Below are positions 55,225 through 64,000 of a stretch of 64,000 nucleotides of DNA, one piece after another. Under the pieces are notes generated by a model, which saw nothing but the letters and a program-made list of their open reading frames with translations, ran no database searches and was not told where the DNA came from. Location: positions 269,245 to 333,244 of the forward strand of contig WNNJ02002384.1 in assembly GCA_012934845.2 (NCBI GenBank). The letters are read 5' to 3'. This DNA is from Pomphorhynchus laevis. Taxonomy: Eukaryota > Acanthocephala > Palaeacanthocephala > Echinorhynchida > Pomphorhynchidae. A program made the translations under genes and the position numbers. Numbering within the stretch: position 1 is the stretch's first letter; every line of letters begins with the position of its first letter.

Positions 55225-57648
55225 AACACGTTGGTAGGGAAGGGATTGGCATGTGAGGTTTTGTTGGTCAAGGACATGATAACAAATAAGACTCTGCCAG
55301 GTGAGACAGAGAGTATATGAAAGAGTTCTGGGAGGATGATGCGAGGCTAGTAGCAGTGACATGGAATCGGAACGGGGTTATGACAGAGCAACGAGGATAC
55401 TCTGGTCGGGAGAAATGACGAATAATCATGGGGATTGATGTTGCAAGACGAAGACGAAGAGAAAAGATTGAGTTAAAAAATATGTCAGAGAGACTGGATG
55501 TTTAATGAAGTGTTGATTTTGTGCTGCCAGGAGTTTCATTTGGTACGAAGTAGGTGGGTGTGAGACCGGCGAAGAGCAAGATAGGAATCACGGAGAGACG
55601 GAGTGAGCGATCGGAAATCACGTCTATGAGAGCGATGATAGACTCGACGCTTTGAGAGTAGGCATTTGATGTCAAACCATTGCGGCACGGTGCAAATGAA
55701 GGTGAACCTTGAAGGGCAAGAGAACATTGAGAGTGGATGTGAGTTAATAGTCGAAAAGAAATGCAAGATCGTGAGGAGAGGATGATTTTATTGTGTGAGA
55801 AGATAGAGGCGATTTAAGTAAAGCGGAGCGGAGAAGGGGGATGTAAAGTTTTCTCCAAGGGAGACGTAAGATGGTATGTGTGTGAAGCGGGAAGTTGTTG
55901 GAAGTGAGATCAAGGGTGACGAGAAAGTGATCGGATATACCAGAATCAAATATGAACATTGATGTGTAGGCAGCAATACGATCGGGACAATTATTGTGTC
56001 GAGTGCTTCGCCAAAAATATGTGTGGAGGCAGTGGAGATGTATTTATAATTGCAGTTGGATATAATGTTGATGATCCTGATGGACTCGGTGGAAGAGGGC
56101 CGTCGAGGCGGATGTTGAAGTCGCCAAGAATGAGCGAAGAGATGGAAGACAAATAACAGTGAGACATGAGGTCAGCGAATTCGTTAAAAAAGGAGGTGGG
56201 AGCTGATGAACCAGGACGTTATACAATGGCGAAATTCAGAATGATCGGGCTAGAAGAACGATAAGTGAGCAATTCAAAAGAGCAAAGGCTGAAAGGGGGA
56301 ATGATTTCGCGAAGAGACGCGGAGTGACGGACGAATGTGATAATGCCGCCATGATTAGAGAATTTAGAATCGGATGAGCTGAGGGGGCGCGGCGGATTCG
56401 ACTAGTGAGCAACCGGCAGAGAGCAAAGGCGAATTGAGATGTCGTCAGAATAGGATTGCAAGGATTCGGTGAGGCAGAAGAGATCGATGGATTGCTTATT
56501 GAATAGGTTGAGAATAAGATCATATTTATGGAGAATAGATCCAGTGTTGAGGAGGGCGAGGCGGAAACAGTGTGTGGTTGTGAAAGGGGCTAGCGTAGAA
56601 GACACATAGAGGAGATGGAGCGCCATCAAATTTCGGGGCGTGTGTGGACAATTTGAAAAATTCCGTCTATGTTTCGGATGGAGAGAGATGTTTCGCGGTA
56701 TTCCTCGCAACAGCGATTTTCTATGCGGTCATAAGAGAGTTGAGCGATTTCAGAAGGGGTGATAGATCGGGGAAAATTTTAGTGGTTGAAGATGACATGA
56801 GTTTAAATCATTGAGAGAGGACAGAGGACGCGTGAGAGTGATGCTTGTAAACAATTTTCAGGAGAGGGGCTTAGAAGGAGTAGATTGAGAAGATTTGTTT
56901 TGGCGGATGAATGCGACAGGAGATATGTCCTTGAAAAAAAGACTGTCTATTCACAGGAACAAGAGACGAGAGGATGGATCTGAAGGCGGAAGCACCGTGG
57001 TCGAAACGTGCTTGTGGAGATAAGGAGGTGGAAATAGTGATATTGGTGACGATGACGCAACGATCGCGAGAAGGAAAGCGTTTCCGTAAAGGAGGAAGAG
57101 GGACGTGAATGGGTGAGATCACGATAGGAGAGCTGATAGTTGAGGATTTTAAGGGAGTTGGTTTGACGACGGGAGACATACAGCAATATAATAATAAAGA
57201 GGGTGGCAAGCGATGTTAGGAAAGGTTATGAGTTGAAGGATCGTAGAGGTTGGTGGAGGTGATTTTGATTGATGGATGTCGTTATTGAGAAACGAACAGG
57301 AAGGACGGGACGAGGTGTCGGGGAGTGAAGATTACATGTGATGAAACGTATATATGTTGACATGGTCGGTGGATAACGAAAGGACATTAGAAACGAAGGG
57401 GCTAGTTTAAGTGGACGTGTTGGATGTTGATATATTGGAGAGGTTGCGGATTAGTTTGTTGGCACAAAAACTACATAGGAAGTCTTCTTTAGGCTTATTG
57501 TTGTCGCAGGCGATTGTTGTCCATACACTGCGGTCGTGTCGAGCACTGCATTTGCAGTTGTGCATTATTGATGTCGGTCGTAGCTGTTTTCGTAGCAGTT
57601 ATTCAAGACATTAGTCAAGCAATGGATCTTGAATTTGAGTATGAATGC
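55225..57648 (-). pseudogene. LINE C, ORF1 and endonuclease part (duplicated)
   Basis: Equivalent of 22767-25190. The predicted peptides are identical to the source in every block compared. Confidence 0.7.
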
Positions 57649-57837
57649 CTGGGACTTTTTGCTTCTAACTTTTGCTCATTCAAGACATTAGTCAAACAAT
57701 GGATATTAAGTTAGTCATGGATGTTTGGGAAAATTTTAATAATCAAAGTTGTATTTTTGTGGTCAGTTGAAAAAGCCATATTCTGCTAATAACTTGTATC
57801 TATGATAATACTTTTTTAGTGAAGTGTTAATCCTGGA

Positions 57838-59710
57838 TTAACAGAAGTTCTCACACATAAAGCTCGGAAGAAAAATACTGGTCGTAGATTTCTCATAAAC
57901 TATAAATCGCTTCACTTATCCGGACGCTTATCCTCTCCCCCAAACTATCAGATTTGGTAAATGAAATGTCAAAAAATAGATACTTCTCACAACTTGATCT
58001 AAAAGAGGCATACTATCAGATACCAATATGTTCTCAAGAAAGGTCTTTCACAACTTTTGAGGCGTGTGGGCAGCTCTACCAATTCGGTCGCATTCAAATG
58101 GGTGTCACAAATGGGGTAGTAGCCCTCCAGAGGTTCCTTAACGTATTTATAAAAACAAACAACCTTTTGGGGTTTACTCTTACCTCAATGACATAGTTAT
58201 TGTTGGGAAAACATGGAGCGAACACGACAATAACTTAAAACTGTTTGAATTAGCAGCATCTAAGGAAGGGGCTAGAAATAAGCCGAGAGAAAAGCAAATA
58301 TCGTCTAACATCCATAAAATGTCTCGGCTATGAGATATCGTACAATATACTACGACCATATCCCGATCGCATGTATGCCGTCAAAAGAATTAAAATTCCG
58401 AAAGACAAGTTAACACTACAATGTTTGATTGGATTCTTCGTATAATATAGCAAATCGATTAAGAATTTTCCAGCGATAGTCGCTCCACTCACCGGTGCAT
58501 ACGTGGAATTTCCATTGAATAAAGTAGCACAAAAGGTAATTGGCATATTAAAAGAATAGATAATCAATGCCATCGTACATACAATAAGCGAGAACGAGCC
58601 ATTTACAATAGAGACTAGTGCTTCCAAACATTCTATCGGTGCCACTTTATTCCAGCAGGACAGACCGGTAGCTTCTTTTCCCGAACCCTTAACAAACACG
58701 AAAAGAGACATCGTTGAAAAGGAGCATACGCAATAGTAGAGTCAATAAGACACTGGAGACATTATCTAGCACCACGACTTTTCACATTAATCACAGATCA
58801 GCGATCTGTCTTTTATGATCGATCAGGAAAGAAGTGGTAAGATTAAGAATGCAAAACTCATGAGGTGGCGAATGGATCTTGCATGTTACCAATACGAAAT
58901 TCAGTATCGACCTGGACGAATAAACGTCTCTACTGACATTATGTCTCTTGATGTGTGCTGCGCAACTGCTAATAAAAAAATTCATGGAACTACACAACAA
59001 CTAATTCATCCTGGAGTGACTCGTATGTACCACTACGTGGAATCTCAAAACCTACCAGTCTCACTGGACGATATTCGAAGAATAACTTCTTGTTGTGATA
59101 TATGCTGTCGGGTAAAACCTCGTTTCTTCAAACCTACGAATGACTTCCACATGATAAAGGCGACTCACCCACTCGATAGATTGTCTATAGATTTCAAAGG
59201 ACCTCTACCCACAACTCAAGTAGGGTTTAGATATATTCTCACAGTTATCGACGAATATAGTCGCCATCCATTTGCGTTTGCAACCAAGGATATGACAACA
59301 TCAGTTGTCATCGAATGCCTGAAAACTATATTTTCACTCTGCGGCTGCCCTAGTTAAATACATTTTGATCGGGGAAATAGTTTTGTTTCAACGGAACTAA
59401 AATCTTGGCTTTTGAAAATAGGCGTAATTTCAAGTCATACTTCACCTTTTCGCTCTAAAAGTAATTCACAGTGCGAACGATTAAATGGTACCATATGGCG
59501 CACAATATTACTGAGATTAGAATCGTGCAAGCAGCCAGTCACTCGTTGGTTAAACGTACTGTCGGACGCATTGGCTGCTATACGAGGACTTCTGGATACT
59601 GTTACCAACAAAACTTCCCACGAACGATTCTTCAAATTCGCACGACGCGTTCCTTTACGAAGACATCTACCATCATGGCTACTTGATAGAACGCCCTGTA
59701 TTTTCGGATA
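57838..59710 (+). mobile_element. Ty3/gypsy-type fossil (duplicated)
   Basis: Second copy of the pol-only fossil at 25380-27252, with RT, RNase H and integrase parts. Broken and incomplete in the same way, as expected from a late duplication. Confidence 0.8.
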
Positions 59711-60046
59711 ACAACCACGAAATTGCTAAGAAATTGACAACCACGAAATTGCTTTAAAAATTTTAAACGCTGGTTTAAAATTGGCGGAATTCGCGTGGAG
59801 ACATTGGTGTAGACAATAACGTTGATTTTTTCGACCAATTATTAAGTGACATCTCTGATATTTATTAAAAACTGTTTTTTCTGTCCTGTTACTAATAACA
59901 GTTTAAAATATCGTTTCGAGCCATTCAACACATGAGTTGTCATCACGTAGCGGTCCGCTGATCAATACGTGAAGATTCCAAACCATCTGAAAATCGTTCA
60001 AACATATTATAATTTCAGTTTTCTCATTATTGAAGAAATAAAATCC

Positions 60047-60673
60047 AGCGTTTAAAATTTTTAAAATTGTTAAAAATAAATTTATTTTTATTCAAGATAA
60101 TAAAGTAATGATGCCATTTTTTTGTGTATACGTTGATTTGTTGTAAGTTGGAAATAATAAGTTAAAAATGATGATAGGATATCATACCAAAGTGCTTAAA
60201 AAGTATTTTGAAGTTCAAAAAATTAAATTTTGTTTTACAACGTAATACATGTTAAATCAATCTCAAACTTGAAAATAATGTAGATATATGATTTGTAATC
60301 GTATTATAATAATATTGCAGTAAACAAACTACTAACAAGGGCAATGGTAAAATTTTATTTTTTTTATTTAAAAATTTAAAATTTAAATTTTTTCAACATA
60401 ATAAATCAATTCATAAGTTTTTGTGTAAATGTTAATGATAGATGGTCGATGTTGTGAGATGAAAAAAAGTATGGGTTATCATATCGATTTTTTAGGAAAA
60501 AATATTTTTAAGTTCAAAAAATTGAACATTTTCTCTGAAGCGTAATATACGTCGTATCGAGCTAAAACTTATATGTGGTGTAGATACATAATGTGCTATC
60601 ATTGTGTGATAATTTTTAACTAATCCGAACACTTACTTGAAAAATATTCAAATTTTAATTTTTTTGAAAAAAA
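60047..60673. repeat. AT-rich diverged tandem units (duplicated, divergent)
   Basis: Equivalent of 27588-28215. About twenty substitutions and several small length changes against the source can be counted by eye. Confidence 0.65.
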
Positions 60674-60718
60674 AAATTTTAATTTTAAACTTTACCTACA
60701 CTATGCTGCAAAAAATGA

Positions 60719-61575
60719 AAGATGTTTTTTAATGTCTAATAAAGGTCTTTCGTTTTTTATAAAAATTTTTCTTGCCTAGTTGTGTCCGCCTTTCGGAAAT
60801 GTTGCCAACTCCATTAATGTTAAATAGCTCTCACTACCATCAAATATGCGGCGAATGAGTTCTCTACAGATAATTTAATAACTTTGTTTACTTATGATAT
60901 ACATTATTCAACGTTTATTATTATTCAACACGCCTCCACCATTCGGCCACGCGGGGCCGAATGGTGGAGGCGTGTGCATTGCAAACTCTATGTACGGGGT
61001 TCAAACCTCGAGCATGCACTCTCTATTGACTTCTCTGTAAGCACACGTCAAAGCCACAAGATCGCGTTGTCGAAAGACGTAGGGGCACCCGATGATGAAG
61101 CGGGACCACTCTTCATTATTCAAGGTTTATCTTAGTTTGATTTTTCATGTATTCATTTGTGTCAATTAAGCTGCTAACCCCATTAAAACTTATTTGAACT
61201 CATTATAAAGGAATTATCATGGAATATTATCAATGCTTTCGCGTATTAATAATCATATCAGATTAGAAACATAATTTTGAACGTAATTATAAACGTAATT
61301 TTGTGAGACTACAGAAAACTAAATAAAAATTACATGTAGTGAAATTGGACCCATGGAGCGTTAAAAAATCACTTCTAAACCATTGATCTTTCAAGAACAC
61401 TTGATATTTTAACGTTGTTTGGATGTTTTATGGCCCAGGTACGATACTTTATATAAATTGATAAACAAGATGTTTTTTAAATGTCTAATAAAAGTCTCGT
61501 TTTTTATAATTTTTTTCTTGTCTAGTTGTGTCCGCCTTTCGGAAATGTTGCCCAAAATAATACGTTTTGGGCAAC
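60719..61575 (+). repeat. 87-bp direct repeats, SINE and hairpins (duplicated)
   Basis: Repeats at 60719-60806 and 61467-61553; inverted repeat 60929-60974; tRNA-derived SINE 60949-61148 (two base differences noted, AGCATGC and CACACGTC); hairpin 61547-61575. Confidence 0.65.
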
Positions 61576-61888
61576 GTATAAGGGGGTTCCCGCAAATGGA
61601 CCATTCATTATTACAAGGCTCCAGAAAGCCGTTAACCTACAATAGAAAAAATGACCTGTAGTAATAATAATATAATATCATTACAATACATGTAAAATAA
61701 CACGTTAGTGAAACCGTAATTTCTTCATTTCTCTACAGTTTTTGTGCGGCATATAAATTATTAGTATTATCCGTATTACATACAACGTTTTAAAGAGATA
61801 TCATACATTCCAGATTATTGTGGGATAAAGAATTCTTTTGTTATTACTACTTACAAGCTACGTATTGAAATTCAGTATTAAATAGTCA

Positions 61889-63416
61889 ATGGGACGTCCT
61901 AAAAAGTCTAGCTCAAAGAAGATGGAGTATGATTCTGATTCTTCCTTCACCCAACTGGAAGTTGGATGTGACACTGATAATTGTGATGTTTGGACAGTAC
62001 TGAAGGTAAAATCGTCCAGCATATCAAAGTATCAGAGTGTCAAATTCATATGCGGCTTCCGCTGTGCCTTGACCACCTTAAAGCATCTCACCCAGTGGTA
62101 TATCTAGGATTATCAGAGTATGTTGTACCTGGTAATGATGTTGCAACCATGACAATTTTCACGGACGCCTATCCTAGATCTGATAAACGTGACCATGATA
62201 GACTTGTATAACCTGTAGCAAGAAGAGATAATGCTCATATTTCAACGAATCCGTGTACTTCATGCAAGTGCAACATTTCTTGTTACCCGGTATCCGATCG
62301 GTCGAACTTGAATAGGACATCCCATACTCACACAAGAATTTTCTCGCCACATAGTCCCAATCGCTTTGTTAGACAAAATAGTAACCCTGAGCTTGGGTTG
62401 AAATCTAGCTCTATTGCAATTGGACCTTGTGTTGCTAGCACGATCTATCCAAGTCCAACAACACGATCTACGCGCGCTGATGTAGCAACTTACCTAAACA
62501 AATCTACGACTTCTGTATCCCCGTTGAGTAGAGTCTCTCCTGCGGCAAGTTATCCGGTTCAGACACCCGACCGGCCCGCACGTTCGAATAACATAAGGGG
62601 GCGAGATCTAACCTAAACAGATTAAGATGTGTAATTTTCGCTAATATCAACGAATCCAAATACGTCATTTCTCAAAACCGTGTGAATGACGACGCTCTTT
62701 CAGTGAGAGAGATCTTGTCTAGTATTTTTCTAGATGGAGAGGAACATTTAGCAGAATCCTTGGAGGTATTGGCCCTTTATAGAATAGGTAAAAAGTATGA
62801 TAATGGTAGAAATAGACTGCTTCGATTAATCTGTGCTACAAATGATCAAGCTAATATCATCCTTATTAGAGCTTATAGACTTATGGGTAATTCTGTGCGA
62901 AAATAGAAGGATATATCGGTTGAAGAGCGCCAACAACTATCTCTCGCTAAAAAATAACTAAACGACAGGCGTCAACAAGATGAAAATGATCTCTGTATCC
63001 GAAATTTTCATGTGGTCCGACGACGTCCATTTGTACGTTGGGAGAAGTTAGTCCTAAATACTCACGGTGTAGCGTCTTAGGTGACTTAATTTCATTCCAT
63101 GGTGTCCTGCATAAGACTTCAAAGAATAGTAGTAGACATCCCCTGAAAATTGCACGTTCTAACGTTCGCAGCTTAGTTTCGAAGTTTGATGAGTTTAGTT
63201 GTTATTTGTCTCACAGCAATATGTCGATTTTTGCAGTTCCTGAAACTTGGCTACACAGTGGGATTAGTGATGCTTGTGTTGCCATTCCAGGCTTCTCATT
63301 ATTTAGAACAGACCGACATGATAAATGTAGAGGTCGTGGAGTAACTCCATTCGGGCGAATGGAGTTACTTTCTTTAATGATAGAATCACGTGACATCACC
63401 ATGACCGTTTGTGTAT
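61889..63416 (+). pseudogene. LINE A ORF1 and endonuclease start (duplicated)
   Basis: Equivalent of 29431-30958. ORF1 has VGCD where the source has VECD, and ATNDQ for AANDQ. The endonuclease piece again ends VCVCYRAPR at the nested palindrome. Confidence 0.7.
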
Positions 63417-63483
63417 GCTATCGTGCTCCACGATAGCATACACAAATATGTGTATGCTATCGTGGAGCACGATAGCATACACA
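63410..63483. repeat. Nested palindrome (duplicated)
   Basis: Same structure as 30952-31025. The hairpin at 63341-63368 matches 30883-30910. Confidence 0.9.
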
Positions 63484-64000
63484 TATTATGGGGAGCCGAC
63501 AGCGATGAGACGAAAAGTAACGAGAAGGCGGAGTTTGATGCGGATGTGGATGGTGGGCCAGGAGAGTTGGGCAAAATATGTGGATGTGTGGTCGAAGCGA
63601 CGGAGACGAAAGAGCACTCGAACGGCGGTGTTGATTATTCGTTGTAGGGGTAGGATGATGGATTTTGGAGAATTGGCGAAAAGGCTAAGGCAGTAATCGA
63701 TTTTAGGGAAAAGAAGCGATGAAAGAAGATACATACAAGAACGGAAGTCGATAAGGGGGCGGATACGGCGGATGTTACGGATAATTAAGTTAGACGAGCG
63801 GACCTTGTCACGGACGAAGGGTTTAAGGGAAAGGTGATCATCGAAATGGAAGCCTAAGAAAGTGAGATTGTGGACTATGGGAATGATCGATGAGGCAAAA
63901 TATACAGTGGTAGGAGATATGTTTGGTTTACGGGGGAGGATCCACATTATTTTGGACTTTTCGGCGTTTAGAACGAGATGGAGATTGGAGAGACGTTTGT
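63484..64000 (-). pseudogene. LINE C RT part (duplicated, cut by window end)
   Basis: Equivalent of 31026-31542. A one-base insertion near 63930 relative to the source keeps MWILPRKPNIS in frame with the following C-terminal domain, whereas the source is shifted there. The derived copy therefore retains the better reading, implying that the source lost the base after the duplication. Confidence 0.75.

Larger units (their letters stand above)
50798..64000. repeat. Segmental duplication, derived copy (runs off window)
   Basis: A copy of 18340-31542. Left junction: E ORF2 sequence ending GCGATTTGGAGGAG is followed directly by the E ORF1 sequence TTCAGCTAAATTGG. Only 2-3 bases are shared at the join. 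Differences from the source are few outside 60047-60673. Confidence 0.9.

Noticed and set aside
50798-64000. False duplication caused by assembly
   Set aside because: Not excluded, but the clean junction inside another LINE E copy, scattered base differences and the divergent patch fit a real duplication better.

Overview
The window is a gene-poor, AT-rich block of invertebrate nuclear DNA that is almost entirely retroelement sequence. Non-LTR retrotransposons of several families, a Penelope-like element, a tRNA-headed SINE and Ty3/gypsy fossils point to an animal genome. The sequence alone does not fix the phylum; a flatworm or another invertebrate rich in CR1/Jockey-like LINEs is plausible. 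No rRNA gene, intact tRNA gene, CRISPR array or operon is visible. One 354-codon reading frame (4913-5977, + strand) does not look like a retroelement and is the only candidate host gene.

Working labels: P = Penelope-like; A and A' = CR1/Jockey-like LINEs with a C4 finger in ORF1 where that part survives; B, C and D = CR1/L2-like LINEs; E = I/Jockey-group LINE with CCHC knuckles; R = retroelement with a Cys-rich N-terminus, a reverse transcriptase (RT) and a restriction-like endonuclease C-terminus. Layout: 1-4.3 kb, P fragments; 4.9-6.0 kb, orphan ORF; 6.1-12.3 kb, A relics with a C tail nested inside; 13.2-14.6 kb, A' RT; 14.9-18.7 kb, a full-span E flanked by a 13-bp target-site duplication; 18.8-22.7 kb, P tails, an R fragment and an A relic; 22.8-25.2 kb, C; 25.4-27.3 kb, gypsy fossil; 27.6-29.4 kb, diverged repeats and the SINE; 29.4-31.0 kb, A; 31.0-33.3 kb, C and D; 33.4-35.3 kb, C; 35.3-38.2 kb, R; 38.2-40.7 kb, A with a B inserted; 40.7-49.2 kb, nested B / gypsy / B; 49.3-50.8 kb, a long hairpin, an A relic and a second E piece.

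From 50,798 to the window end the sequence repeats 18,340-31,542 almost letter for letter at a constant offset of about 32,458. The left breakpoint lies inside E. Because the E at 14.9-18.7 kb has matching target-site duplications and the E half at 50.2-50.8 kb belongs to a different, diverged copy, the 18-31 kb segment is the source and the 51-64 kb segment is the derived copy.

Three signals stand out. Near-perfect hairpins (snap-back inverted repeats) recur, many exactly at truncated element ends. A 3'-terminal stem-loop is shared by B and C copies with a compensatory base-pair change. Element R has an unusual domain order: Cys-rich head, RT, then a PD-(D/E)XK-like nuclease.
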